A stretch of DNA of 64,000 bases from contig NC_031480.1 of the NCBI RefSeq assembly GCF_000006565.2, positions 3,693,529 through 3,757,528 on the forward strand, written 5' to 3'. Below the pieces are notes generated by a model. It was not told the origin of the DNA. It did not search any database and was given only the letters and a program-made list of their open reading frames with translations. Source of the DNA: Toxoplasma gondii ME49. Lineage: Eukaryota > Apicomplexa > Conoidasida > Eucoccidiorida > Sarcocystidae. The position numbers and the translations under genes were made by a program. Positions 1-13,654 of this stretch are shown here, piece after piece (position 1 is the first letter of the stretch; each line of letters starts with the position of its first letter).

Positions 1-3000
1 CTAGTCAGCTGAAAGGAAACAAGTGGAAGCCATGGGCGCAGTACACGAGGGGAAGCCTTCAGAGTGCAAAACTCAGATGCGACACCCCAGACACTCTTCC
101 CTGGGTTCGGGACCCGGGGGGAACGGTGACACGGTGCAAAAGAAGTGAGCCATTCCGTAAGACACAATCGGACCTACTCCGACCTGAGCTCGATATACAC
201 ATAGCTATATAAATCTATATACTGAGACTGCCCTTTTCGAATCCACGTTCGTCATCGGCGTCCTCTGTGTGCCTCTTTTGCTCCGTTGTTCTCCCTTTTG
301 GTTTCTCTGGGGTGTTGTGCTTTCGTCTCCTCTTCTTTTACTCGATTCTTTTTCGTCTTACCTTGGAAAAACACAGGACGACGCGAGGCATGAACTGAGG
401 ATAGCGGAGAGCGAACTTGGTCATGGCAGTGATCAAGACGCAGATGAAGGAGGGCGTGAAAACGCGTCTCAGTTCCTCGCGGTGGGCCTCGTCTTCTCGC
501 TCCTCAGACGGGATCCGGTCGTCCTCTCCTTCCTGCTCTTCTTCGCTAATGGAACTTTCGTCACTTGAAGAAAAGTCAGACAAATCTAAAAGTTCCAGAG
601 AAGCGCAGAGGCAGGAACGCCGACAGAATGGAGCTAGCGCGAAGTCAGGAGTCTGTCGTGGTCAGGACACAGTGAGCAAAGAAAGAGAAAAAACAAAGAG
701 AGACGGACAGGCACTTTCCAGCACAGCTGAAGCCGGACCCTAGACAACACGAAGAGCGAACAATGCAAACCCGCGAATCGAAGAGCAAAGATATCCAGAG
801 GCCGTGAGGATGTCTAGGGAGCTCGAACAGCCGTTTGAAACGTTCCTAGAGAACGCGACGAGCGACAGGACGCACGATGGACTTTTTCCAAAGTCTACCA
901 TAGGCTTTGCCACTCTTCGCCTGAATTTCGCTTTTCTAAATCACTTTCATCGCCTTCGAACTCGCACCTTCGCTGTCGGTCTCTTCCTCGTCGCTGGACC
1001 TCAAGAGACGTATTTCGGATCTCGCCCGCTCTCCCGGGCCGGCTGCCCCAGAGGGTCTCGCCCCTCCCCAAACGTCGTCCCCTGCGGCCAGGGCGGTGTC
1101 TCCTGCGCCCGGAGACAGCCCCACACCGGCGCATTGGGCTCCAACAGCTGCGCAAGCCTCGTCCGGAGACACGCGCCCCCGGAAGCCGCGTGGGGCGGGG
1201 AATGCACGCAACGGAGAGCGTCCAGAAGAGTACAAGGAAGGCAGCGAAGCAGGGGTGTTCGCGGTGGGACCGACGGAGACAATTGCCTCGTAGGCCAGAC
1301 TTTCCAGGGCGTCAAAGAATCCGGCGAAGATCTGCAGCGAGGGAAGTGAAGAGGTCGAGGTCGAAGGAACTGAGTCTCCAACACCACTGAAAAGCGTCTT
1401 CATACGCCACGCAGAGATGACCAATTACATCTATTTACGCCCGCATACGTGTGTATGTGAATGCGTACCATATACACATCTATATGTATGCAGACACGAA
1501 AACAAGTACCCGTACATGCATGTATAGACACACTGAGGTAAATGTGTGTTTGTATTGAATCCTGATCTACAGATACACATGCAAATATGGATATATACAT
1601 GAAAACCTACAAACATGCGTAAATACACGCACATATATATATATATATATTTATATATTTGCATGTATGTACGTTTGTATGGATGCATGGTGTACGTTTT
1701 TATTTACACTGCCGTTCGCGACCATTCCGTTGGTGCACGTTGGCACATTTTGGCAGGTGGGGTACGGGAGAAGTCGTGCTTTCCGAGGAACGGCGTTTCT
1801 CTACTCTCTCCGTCGCGAAAGACGTTTTCGCTGAGGCACCGGCGGTCCCAGGCGCTTACTGCGGCCGCTGTCTGAGTGGCCGAGCGAAGCGAGGAGGGCG
1901 AACATGCCGATCCTGGCGAACGCGAAGTGGAAGCAAGAGGAAGAGCCGACTCCTCGCCTTCCTCTGAGGCAGTGCCTTCCGTCCACCGCGCGCCGGACTC
2001 CGTCAGCAAATGCGGCGAGGAATACTCGCCCATCACCCAGCACAAATGCCGACTCAACAGAGCACCCCGCACAGTCAGGTGTCTGTACACCGCATGCAAA
2101 ATCTGCGTTCGCAGGGTTATCTGACACACCCAACCACACAAATCACACTCGACATGCCATCGACTAACGTCTTGATTCATGAAGGCATTCTTCGCAGCCA
2201 TATATGTACCGATATGTCTACGAATACACAGATGCCAATACACACATACATAGATGTGCGTATGCTTACTTCTATACATGGTGCCCAGTGCACAAGGATA
2301 GAGCACATACATCTAAATACAAATCTGTAGATCTGAACATGCTTGCGTGGTGGCGCAAAAATGCGCGCCAGGCAAACAACCCCAGGACCAGTACACGTAT
2401 CTCGAAAGCAACAGACGAAGGCGCAACTCATGTTTTCGTAGTCCTCATGCCTCTCTATTCACACACTGCCCTACGTATGAGCAAACATGCAAACATACAT
2501 ATTCTTTTGTTTACTTACACACACTTATTTATGAATATATATATATATATATATACATGTATGCATATTTCGATGTTTCTCGCTACGGCGTTTCGCGTTC
2601 TCTTGGCTATCGCGCGATGCTGCCCTTCGTTGCAAGCGACTGGACGCAGTGCAAGCAGAGGGGATGGGCGAGAGCGGAGGAGGGTGTGGCTCACGACAAA
2701 GGTGGGGTGTCGCTGAAAGATTTTTAGAATCATCGACAAGAAGAGTCGATTCAAGGCATCCATGTAGAAGGCGACCGGACAGAGCATGAGGAAGCGCTCG
2801 AGCAGCACGCGCAGGACTTTCTCTGAGACACCCGAGAACGGGAAGCGGTCGCAAATAAGAAAAGACCGGAAGAAAGCGTCACAAAAAGCAAGCCTCGGCG
2901 ATCGCCTCTTCGTGTCAATCTCTATTGGTGTTTCGGAAATCGTGTTCCCGAGACCGAACGCACTCTTCTGTTTCCTAGGACCCTTAGGGACTCCGTGGGT

Positions 3001-5576
3001 CAGAGCCCACATACGAAGTGAACTAAACAGAAACGAGGAACACACGAGAGAAGCCAGGGTGCAGACAACCACAGAGAAAAAAGCAAGTGAACGAACGTTT
3101 CAGACACCATCACACGATACCGATGTATGCACACTCGACACTGTATGCACGCGTATATATACATATATATAAAAACATAAGTATGTGAATATATACATAT
3201 TTAACTATACATAGATAACTATATATATATATATATGTCGGTCAGCGTACGCAGCTTGATGCCAGCAACTGTATGTAGCAACATATGCATGGGCATACAA
3301 CTTGGCGTATATATGCATGTGCGATGCTCGGAAGATCGAAAGAAAGAACGCAGCGCGGAGAGAGTGAGTCGGCGAAGAAAGCCGATAGGCAGGCCAGGAG
3401 AGAGAGTTCGCAGATTGGACGAAGTCGAATTTACCGATGTAGAATGGCGGCGCGTCTTCCAGAACGACACGGAAATAAACTTGGAGGACGGCGGGGACGA
3501 CTTTACAAACCGCAGAGAGGCGCGACGTGATTGGCAGCCGCCTGCGACGAACCGGAAAGAGACGGCGCTTGGGTGGATGGCCGAGGATGCAAAGAGAGAG
3601 AGAAGCGAACCGAAGAGACAGAAGAAGACGCGAGCCGACAGAGAGCGACGGCAGGAAGATAGGACACGATTGAAAGGAAGGGGAGAGAAAACAAACAAAT
3701 GCACCTTTTACAGACGAACCTCCAGAGACTGTCGATGCTTGCGAGGACTGCGGCGTTGTCCTCAGCTTCCCAGATCACGCTGTGGCCTCCTGAGAAAGCA
3801 AAAGGAGAAAAAAGCAGCGTGTCAGACAGGGAAGAGAAACAGAGGGGAAAACGCAGACCGACACTGGTAGTAGAGAGAAAGGCGACAGAGGCAAGAAAGG
3901 AGAAGGGGAGAGAGAGAGAAACGTGGTAAAAGGAAGTTCTCGGAGATCACCGCGCCGCAGGAATAAGAGGACGCAACTAGAGAGGAGAAGAGAGAGGGAA
4001 ATTAAGCCGAAGGAACGAGACACAAAGAAGCAGAAACGACCCAGCTGAGATCGCGGAAAGGCGAGGCAAGAGTAAACCCGCATAGAGAGGGGAACGAACA
4101 CCAAAACGCTGTCTCGTTGAGTTCGCACCGGCCTCGTTGCGCAGGAGATATGCTTTCAACGCCCTCAGCAAGGGGCATGCGCCATCGGCTGTAGAGACAC
4201 TGAGAGCCGCCGCGCCTGCACAGACTTCGCCGGACGAAGAGAAAAATGAAGGCGCAAAGAAGGCCGCAGCAGACGCCCCGTCTGCGTCAAATCGCTCAAG
4301 AAAAGATGCCGTTAGTGGAAGATCCAGAAGAGAGTGAAGCACCTCCATGAGCGTCCCGGGACCCACCTGAGACGCACGCGACCAAGAGCAAAAAAACGGC
4401 GTCCCTGGGGTGTACGTACACCAGAGAAGACCGACGCCAGCGAGCAGACGAGGCCAGCAGCAGACAGAGTGAGCAGAGAGATAAGAGAAAGAAGCGCGAC
4501 GCGAGGGGAGCGGGAGGAGAGCAAGAGAGAAGGAAATGACGAAGCAACGCCGCATTGCGAGAGGAGACAGAGAGGAAAAGAAAGGAAGCATTCAGCATTG
4601 TATGCCCGATGCATCCGCGGGAGAGATACGCGAGGTCCACAGACGAAGGTGAGGAGGGGACGAGATGCGATGAAAAATTTGAAAAAAATCGGTGCATTCG
4701 GATGCATTCGTCGATAGACGATATGCATCTGTCAGACGGCCTCAATGACTTCACCCTTTTATTGCACTGAGCCTTTGTCAAACTCTCTTGACTCGCTCCT
4801 GTCTCTTCATTCTCGTCCTCTACGTCCTCTCTTCCATGACCGGGGCGTTTCTCCTTTTGTGTGTCTTTGCCTCTCCTCCTCCCTCGTTCTCTTGTCTTCC
4901 CCTTCCCTGCCAGTCTTCCGCTCTCTCGCCTTCCTCTCTGTCTATTTCTCTCTTTCTCCTTCTCTTCGTTCGTCTCGCTTCCTTTCCTCTCTCTCTTCTC
5001 TTCCTCTTCCCTCTTCAGGCCTTTCGCTGCTCGTTCTTCTTTTCCTGCTTCTGGTCCCCCTTTCGGAATTTTTCGCGCATGCACGCGCGTACGATTGCGG
5101 GCAGGAGAGGCAGCAGCAGGCTTCCCGAGACACGGGGGTGGTAGGCGACCAGCTTGAAGATGACGGGGAAGTATCTGGAAAAATCGCAGAATCGGTTGGC
5201 TGGCACTGGCGAATCAAGTGCAGATGCAAAGCAGGAAGTGGAGCGCATGCAAAAGACACGAGGACAAACAGAAAAAATGGGAAACGCAACGGCCGAGAAA
5301 AACCGACCACAGCAAAAGGACTCTGAAACGCCACTGCATACACAAAAAGAAGATCTCTCCAGCACAACACCGAGGACTATATGCACAAATGTGCACATTT
5401 GTATACACAAAACAAATATCTACATATTTATATATATATATATATATAAATATATATGAATGGAGATGCTAATGGGTACACCATTCCTAGACAATGCTGT
5501 CTGAAAACGATAGTCGTTCATGCACGTCGACACATTTATATGTAAAGTCGAATACAATTACATTCACACATACACG

Positions 5577-5620
<44 letters not shown>

Positions 5621-8600
5621 TGTGTACATGCAAGAAGAGACCTACACAGTCGCGTGGAGATAGGCGCGATCGCCTGTGTACGTATAAGCGTTTCTGTGCA
5701 CGGGAATTGTCTTTCCGAAGGCTTCCACGAACAGGCAGGTGGAGACCCGCCGCTTCAGCAGGAGTGCCAGGGAGAAGCCGTACCTCGTGAAGATGCTTGT
5801 TTTGACGACGAGAGCCTGCATGTTGTTGTTGAGGAAAGTCAGGGCATTCATGCTGAGGAGGACCGAGCGGTAGTGGAGCCCAAGGTGAGTCACGTACTGC
5901 TGCACGAAGGTGTCCAGAGACAGCAGCTGGTTTGGCTGATGGTGCAAGTAAAAATGGAAGACGCAGGTGAAGAGATGCAGGCCTCCGACGCCCGCGAGCG
6001 TCCTCTCGCACACCTGGAGAAGAAAGCATCTCGCATCTTCGCATCGAGGAATCGAAACAAACTCGAAAAGCGACCACAGCAGAAATCCTCACATAAGCAG
6101 GCGAGCTCAGAGACTCACAGATGTCGAAAGACACACACACACACGGAGAGCTTCATATATAGACTTATATACATACATACATACATACATAGAAGTATGT
6201 AGTATATATCTACAGTAAGTGTATACAAATATATATATGCATGGGAACATAGATGTCGATACACACACATGTATGTGCATATGTGTGTGTCGAACTTGAG
6301 ACACTCCTGCATATGCCCACGCCTCAACAAGATTGTATGTTCATGCAAAACAGAGGGAGATATTCACCTATGCACCTACATGTATTTGTAAACATATATA
6401 TATATATATATATATGTATGTCAGCCCATGACACACAGACGCCGATACGTAGCGCTCTCGCTGTCTCAATATGTATATATATATACATATAAATATACAT
6501 TGTTGGACGGCGCGTTTGATTTCGAATCGTGTCTGTGTGAGCTGAAGGCTGGATGGCTGGCTCGTACACGCTTGATGGTGGGGAAGACTGTCGCAACGTA
6601 TTGCGAGTCGCTTTGACAGACAAGGTCGAGAATCCTCATGGCTTCGGTGCCAACAGCGTCCGCCATCTGCAGCTCCCAGACAGCCTCGGAGATGCCTGCT
6701 CGTTGCCCAAGTCGCCAGACTTCTGCGCCGCCGATCTGCACTCCTCCGTCTGCGAACGGATTTTTGTGTTTCTTCTCGCCATCGCCTTCTCTAGACAGCG
6801 CTGCGCCCTGCTGTCGGTGGCTGTACCGCGAGGTCGCGAAGGCGGCTGCTGCTGTCTTCGCAAACAGAGAAGCAGACGGCGTTTCTGTCCTCTCATCGTC
6901 GCTCCGAGACAACGCGGAAGGCGCAGACGCGGAGGGGAGAGGAGACGAGGGGAGCGAAGGAGACACAGAAGAAGACAAAGACGACGATGCAGCAAAGTTC
7001 GCCGAAGAAGAGGGCGCCGAAGTGGCGGCCAGAGAAGAAGCGAAGCGAGCGAGAATGTCCTTTCGACTGTCGGTCCGTTTCCAAAGCAAGGCCCAGGGAG
7101 GGAGGGAAGCCGCGAAAGACGGCTTCTCACTCTTTTCGCGCATGCGCAACACCTGCAGGCGACGGAGACTCTGCTGCAGCTCCAGCTGAGAGAGCAGCCG
7201 GATGCAATGGGCGGCGACGGCGGCGAGGAAGCGGCGATCGAGAGGAAGCAAACGCCGGAGAAGAGACACTCCGCCAGGCGCTGCAGCGCCCACGCACACA
7301 GCAGACGACGCAGACAGTCGGGCAGAAGGCGAGGCGGCGACGCGCGGAGAAGTTTGCGGGGCAGGTGGATCTGGCGAGGAAGCGGGAGAAGCAGAGTGAG
7401 GAGGACAGATTGAATGCCGAGACGAGGACGACGACGCGCGTGAGCACGGGCGACGTGAGGAGAGATCTGAATGCAGGCCAGGTGGATCTGATGATGCGAA
7501 GTCGCTTTCTGCGTTCGAAGCTTCTCTTCCTGGCAAACTCGCCGACCCGCGGCCTCCACATGAAGAGCCGACAGATGCCTCCGAAGAATCACCGGCCTCC
7601 CTTTCTTCCTCGCCTTCCACTCCACGCGTAGTCACACTTGCAAGCATGCTTCTCTCAACGTCGAATCGCCTCGTCATCTGCACAAGTCGCTGAACGAGAT
7701 CATGTACTCCCGCTTCCTCCCGCTTTTCGTTTGCCTCCTGTCTAAACTCCTCGTCGTTCTGCTCTGCAGTCCCTTCTACTTTCTCTTCCGCATCAAGACC
7801 TCCTCGCTCCTCTGCTTGTGCGTCGGTTCTCTTTTCTTCTTCCTCCTCTTTCTCTGCGGCTCCCTCCGCTTCGTCCTCCTCGCCTCCCTCTTCTCCTCCC
7901 TCTCCTCCATCTTCTTCTTCTCCTTCTTCTTCTTCTTCTCCTTCTTCTTCTCCTTCGTTTGGGGCCGACTGCCAGACGCGGCGCTTGAGGAGAGCAGAAG
8001 CCGAGCGCGACTCGTGGGCAAGCGAAGAAGAAGAGAAAGAAGCTCCTGACGGTTGAAGGCTCGAACGCGGAAGGAAGCCGAAGTGGATGAGCTTGAAAAC
8101 CGCTTCTTCGCCAATTTGCTTCTGTCTGAAAAAACGACAGAGCCCGGGAACCTCTCAACGTAACGGCCTCCAGAAACGTATGCACACCGTCACATACGAT
8201 GCAGATTCCCTCACATTCATATGCATGCGCACACACAGGTCTCTACTTGTCGCCACGTTCAAGTTCACATATACACATATATACATGTATACGAGTATAC
8301 ATATACATGCATATATGTATACGCATATGCATGCATAGGTGAGTGTACCATTCTATATGCATACATACAGAGCGAGTCGATATTCACATAGATCTATTTG
8401 TATACGTGAAGATATGTGTGCACCCATGATTCTATCTATATATCTATATATATTTATATATTTATATATATATATATATATCTATTTATATATATATATA
8501 TATATGTATATAGTGTGCGTGTGGGCGCATGCACAGATTTGGCGTCGATAGGTTGGTTTTCGACCGATAGCAAGGAGGTCCTTTTTTGACAAGGCTCGAG

Positions 8601-9035
8601 GCCTGCGGAGGCGTTTCACAGAGGCAAGCGTCTCGCGACAAGTGCTCAGTGTTGAAGCGACGAACCTCTCAAACGCGATTTGTCTGTGATAGACAGTGAC
8701 CATCCACGCGTAAATCGCAGAGAAAAACTGGATGCTGAGACGATGTTCATCCGTGAAGTCCTCCGCGACGCACAGACAGGTGAACATCTCTCTGGCGAGA
8801 AAACAAGCAGGGAACGCAAAGACATGGAGGAAAGAAGAACGGAGGAGCAGACACATGCAGACTGAGGAATCGCCTCAGGACGAAACAGAAAAAATGGAGG
8901 AAGGCTGAAGACACACCGCGTCGGCCATCAACAGACAACATGTTCACTCGAAGAAGAACCGCTCCCCTTCGCAGACTCCAATCCTAACGCCTCCCCACGT
9001 CGTTTCATGCGCTTACTCACATATATGTATCTATC

Positions 9036-9094
<59 letters not shown>

Positions 9095-9167
9095 GTACGT
9101 ATATATATATGTATATATGTATGTATATATGTACGTATATATATATGTATATATGTATGTATATATG

Positions 9168-9200
<33 letters not shown>

Positions 9201-11567
9201 GTATATATATTCTATGGAACTACATCGTAATATACTCTATCACACCTATATATAGATAGAGTTGCATCTATAGATATACATATATATAGAAATATTCAAA
9301 CCTAGAGGTATGCAACTCTGTCTGCGTATCCCCATTTATTCATCTAGACATGTGTACAAGTATGGACCTCTGAGAGACTAGGAAGACGAGCAGGTACATC
9401 TGCGTTGAGGAGACGCGAGGGTCGACACTCGACGCACAAGGAACTCGAGAAACTCGCGTCTCGCGTCTTTTTTTTTTCTTCGCGCAGGAGCTTGGCGCCC
9501 GGTTCGCCTCACCGACAAGGTTTTCCGTCGGCTTCGAGGATGGCTGTTCCGCGTTTCTCTCCCCGCCAGAAGCTGCGGAGCAGCGTCCACTTTCCCTGCG
9601 ACTCTTCGGCCGGGCCTTCGCTCTGGGGACTCACGAGAAGCTCCACGCTCCATGCCTCGACGCGTCGGACTGCCCGGCACAACGTCTGCACCCAGAAGTC
9701 CTCCACAGGCACTCTGTCACCTCCAACGCAGCTGGCGGCCTCCACCCGCCAAGCCTCGCCGCCGCCCTCGGCCGCCGCCCACCCCAGGCTCGAAGCTCTG
9801 GACGCGGCAAAACATGCGCTCCGGGCAAAGAGCGACCGCCTTCCCACGACGGAGAACGCGTCTCCAGACTCGCAGAAGCACCGCTGCAAGAGGGAGAGCA
9901 GACACCCGAGGGCCGCCTGTCTCAGGGCGAGGGGCAACTGCGACAGTTCGGAGACACCACCGCGAGCTCCATGCCCGACCGGCGGCGCGAAGACGAAGCC
10001 TGTCGAGAGCGGCGCAGGGGGAGCGTCGCCGCTCTCCTCCCGCGAGGCCTCTCGGGGCGTCTCTGCATGCGCAAAGAGACGCGCGACCGCAGGCGAGTGG
10101 AGCAGCCGACTGGCGCTGCGCTGCGGCTTCTCCGCACCCGGTGGCGTTGCCTGCATGCCGTCACCTTCAGGACCGACACGGTGACTTGGATGTCGCGCCG
10201 AAGAAGACGAAACAGACGAAGCAGAGGAGGGGAACAGAGAGGTTAAGATGGACGGCCGAGAGGCCTTCGACTGCAGGGCAGCCTGCGACGCAAACGATGA
10301 AGTCTGGGGAGACTGGGAGACTCCACACACTCCCTCACGGTGGCTTGCCGCCTCTACGCCTCCTGAGCCTCGCCCCGACAACTCCGCCGGTTCGTTCTCG
10401 TCGCCTTTTTCTCGCCTCCCCTCTGCAAATCTCTCTCCGCGGCGACTCAGAGTGCCTCTCGGTGGCGCTCGTGCCGACGCGAACGCGTTTGCATCCCCTG
10501 CTTCCTCCGGTCCGCCCGGCCGCCCACCTGAGGCGACGCCCTGGCGCCCTGCGACTCCAACATGGTTTCCCGTTGCATGCGTGTGTGGCGGTGGCCAGGT
10601 GATCCAGGCGACGAAGTTCTCCACGTTGGCAGCGAGCAGATCTGGAGGCGTCAACTCGGCAAGGAGACCGAGAAACACACCCAGGTGATGCGGACTGTAC
10701 AGGGCCATATTCCCGCCGAAATTCGAGAAGAAAAAACCAGGGAGATGCCCAAACGCGGCCGCCGCGCCCCCCGCGCCCCCAGGCCTCGGCGCCGGAACCG
10801 CGTCCGTGGCGCCCAAGGCTCCAGCCGATCCGTCGGCGGTGGCGGCCCGCAGGCTGCAGAGGCGCGCGTCGAGGGTGTGCGGAGGCTCGCGCTCGCCCCC
10901 GAGGGAGACGTCAAAGGAAACAAAGCGAAGCGCGGGAGGGGAAGCCTCTGAGGCCTTCCGGGGAGCCGCGGCAACCGGCGAAGGCCCCAGCGCTGAGAGA
11001 ACCAAGGACGCAGGCGCGCCGCGCGTCCCCGGCGTCGCGTCGGTCAGAGCGCCCGCGAAGGGTGAAGGCGGCGAAGACGGAGAAATCGACGCGAGCGACT
11101 TGAGGAGCATCGCTGCAAGAAGGCGAGTCGGCAAGTCTGCAAATTCCGCGCTGCTGACGAAGAGAGCATAGAGATCCAGTTGTACGCGGTGGATCAAGGA
11201 CCGGAGGTAAGAGGCCTGCAGAGACAGACGGGGGGCAGAGCGAGAACAGCGCCGGTGGTCTACGTTCAAAAGTCTGAGAAATGGGGACGAGACAGGAACC
11301 TGCGCTGTCGCAAACGAGGCGCGGCGAAGGCGCCAGCTGCGAGACCAAAGCGCACGGGGGGGGATCAGGCGACCGGCCTGCGGTTGACTCCCCCCTCCCC
11401 CTGCACGGACCCGCGCGGCGACAGAAACGCTGCGCCACCGATATGGAAAAGAGGGAAAACATCAGTCAGCTCCCCTCCACAGCGACTCCCCATACAGACG
11501 CCTAAAACTTTATTTATTTATCGTACATGTATATGTATGTGCATGCCTGGTTATAAACATATAAATA

Positions 11568-11613
<46 letters not shown>

Positions 11614-12313
11614 AATATGTATGCATATGTATGCATATGCATATATGTGTATATATGTATATATGTATGTATATGTATATATGCATATATGTGTATATAT
11701 GTATGTATATGTATATATGTATATATGTATGCATATGCATATATGTGTATATATGTATATATGTATGTATATGTATATATGTATATATGTGTGTATATGT
11801 ATATTTGTATGGATATGTATGCATATGTGTGCGTATGAGTCCGAGAAAGAGTGCATCGGGGATGAGGAGGCGCGGAATCAAGACGGTGGGGAGAGGAGAG
11901 AAGACATGCATATGGAGAACGTGGAACGAGGACTGTGGCCAGGCGTCAGCCTTGACTGGGAAGGACGTCTGTCTCTATGCATGCAAGTGGAAGAAAAAAG
12001 AAGCTGGGAGTCGGGGGCGCCGAGAGAAACGCTGGCTGGCCTCTCTTTTAGACAGAGGCGGGCGCTCAAGAGGGGCAGTTTTGTGGGGATTTCTCACGCT
12101 CCGATTGTGCACTGGGTCGGCGATGAGCGCAGGAGTGAACATGTTGGTCAGAAGGAACGCATGCAGATGCCGCAGCATCGCGGAGACCTCGAGGAGAGAC
12201 GCAGAAGCGTGAGAAGGAAAGGCCGCTCGGCTTCGGTGCTGGTGTTGAAGCGCCGCCGCGAGACCTTCCAGAACGCCCACAAGGGCAGGCACAAAGCCGC
12301 TGGCCGTCGTCAT
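1..12313 (-). CDS. AP-5 complex subunit zeta-like protein (AP5Z1/SPG48), 3' end off window
   Basis: A multi-exon gene. Exons from 5': 12098-12313, 9513-11215, about 8560-8791 (3' end unresolved), 6568-8125, 5784-6013, 5093-5174, 4129-4366, 3712-3789, 3435-3500, 2695-2822, 1860-2102, 968-1331, 362-585; the next starts at base 8 after a strong CTTTCAG acceptor. Phases agree at every joint except exon 3 to 4. It encodes at least about 1790 residues, whereas vertebrate AP5Z1 is about 800. The C-terminal half carries features I associate with this family: [44 protein letters not shown] and [20 protein letters not shown]-5 is a heterotetrameric adaptor acting at late endosomes; zeta is one of its large subunits. 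The N-terminal half is alpha-helical with long S/A/G-rich spacers, and exon 4 holds a very acidic stretch (about 7800-7990) and Ser-rich filler. The start is the first ATG, in a weak context. The family call is from memory of motifs, with no alignment; a different HEAT-repeat protein remains possible. Confidence 0.6.
4405..4424. repeat. Copy of a dispersed GGTGTACGTACACC palindrome
   Basis: The sequence CTGGGGTGTACGTACACCAG is a near-perfect palindrome lying in an intron of the AP-5 zeta-like gene, just upstream of its 4129-4366 exon. Related copies occur at five other places listed here. Confidence 0.6.
5578..5618. repeat. (TA)n microsatellite in an intron
   Basis: About 40 bases of uninterrupted TA dinucleotides in the intron between the 5784-6013 and 5093-5174 exons of the AP-5 zeta-like gene. 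Confidence 0.9.
8451..8513. repeat. TA-rich microsatellite in an intron
   Basis: TATATA runs broken by TTTATA units, in the intron between exons 3 and 4 of the AP-5 zeta-like gene. Confidence 0.85.
9021..9210. repeat. Long compound TA/TATG microsatellite
   Basis: Nearly 190 bases of TA dinucleotides interspersed with GTATGTATATATG units, within the intron between exons 2 and 3 of the AP-5 zeta-like gene. It is one of the two longest simple-sequence tracts in the window and is open in several frames, but it is not coding. Confidence 0.9.
11569..11835. repeat. Long compound (TA)n/(TATATG)n/(GCATAT)n microsatellite
   Basis: About 265 bases of alternating purine-pyrimidine repeats with TA, TATATG, GTGTATATATG and GCATATGCATA units, in the first intron of the AP-5 zeta-like gene. 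It gives long false reading frames of Y/I/C/M residues on both strands. Confidence 0.9.
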
Positions 12314-13654
12314 GGGGGAGGAGTTTGGGCGCCAGAGGAAGGCAGGAGCAGGGAAGGAAGGCACAAAAGACGGAGGAAGAGAGAAGAACAGAACGAGGGG
12401 ATGGAAAAAGGGGAGAAGGAATAGGAGAGGGAAGAGAAAGGAGCAAGGAAGAGAAGCGAAGAGAGAACAAAGTATAGACGAGAGAGACCTGAGGTCACTT
12501 TGCCTTGAGGCTGGGGAAGCTGAGTTTTTCGCCTTGTCGCTCGAAGGCGCGGAAGCGAAAAAAAAGAAAGTTAGCCGCCTCCATTGTTGACGATGGAAAA
12601 GAGCAAGAGAGAGAAGTCGCGAAAGTAGGACTTTGCATCACATCTTGAAAGGACAGAAAAAATGAAAGAATCCGACGAAAAAGTGTGTGTCTTCTTCTCG
12701 CAAGCAGGAACTCTCACATGCACAGGGCTGCCGGCAGCATGAAGACAGCGACTCTAGACTGGGATGAGAAAGTTCCTTTCCACAAAAAGGAGCTTTTTCC
12801 TGAGAGCGACATGCAAGGAGAATGAAGGCCAGGACGAAGGGCGACGAAAAAGGGGGAAACGCAATGAAAGTAACGCACAAGGGAGCCGCTTTCCGCCGCC
12901 AGCTCAGCAAGCTGTGTCGGCGATGAAACTCGACGCGCATGCAGTTGCTTCTTCTTCTCCACACAAGAGAACAAAGTCCACCACTCTTCTTTTTCGATCT
13001 TCAGTGAACGTTGGAGGCACAAGAAGTTTCCGAATGCGGATTCGCCGACCAAGGTTGCCTTTCCTTACTCTCTCTGTCGTCTTCTTCATCGACCCTCCAC
13101 CACAGCTCTTTTACCGACGACACCGCGCGATAAAATCTAGCCGAGGGTCTCTGTCTGTCCTTCTCCCTTTTTCTCTTTCATTTATCTCCATTCGCAAACC
13201 TGCTCACTCATCGCGGAGAGAACAGCGTCTGCGCTTTCGGGCATATGCGTTCATCGGACTTTTCCTTTCTGCCTGTCCTGTCGCTTGTCTCTTCCCTGTT
13301 TCGTCTTGTCTCTGGAGTCTCGCACCGCGTCTCCCTTTTCCTCTCTCTTGTCTGTCTTCTTGTCCTTTTTTTTGTCATTCTCTGGCCTTCCTCTTCTTTC
13401 TTCTCCTCACTGCCTTCTCTTCTCTGTCTTCTCCTCTCTTTCTCCCTCTTCTCTCCTCTCTTCGTTTCTTTTCCTCTGTCTCTACGTTCCTTTTCCTCTG
13501 TCTCTCCGTTCCTTTTCCTCTGTCTCTCCGTTTGCTTCTCTCCCTTTGTCCACTTGTAAACCTCTTCTGTTTCTTCTCTCTCTTATGGTTCCGTCTGTTC
13601 TCGTTCTCCTTTCTTCGATGCCCGTTTCTTTGCTTTTCGCGGCCGGTCTCCAAG
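12314..13654. other. Divergent intergenic region between the AP-5 zeta-like gene and Ku70
   Basis: No gene seen. This 1.34-kb gap separates two genes transcribed away from each other, so it should hold both promoters and 5' UTRs. The part from about 13130 to 13640 is a long pyrimidine-rich tract (CTCTTC/TTCTCT units) on the Ku70 sense strand, which looks like 5' UTR. The other side, about 12310-12500, is purine-rich on the plus strand, hence pyrimidine-rich in the minus-strand leader. Confidence 0.6.

Noticed and set aside
9007..9259. Long open frames rich in Tyr/Ile/Cys/Met around TA microsatellites (also at 11510-11911, 1400-1700, 15600-15865, 17677-17940)
   Set aside because: They are translations of simple repeats, occur on both strands and lie in introns of well-supported genes.
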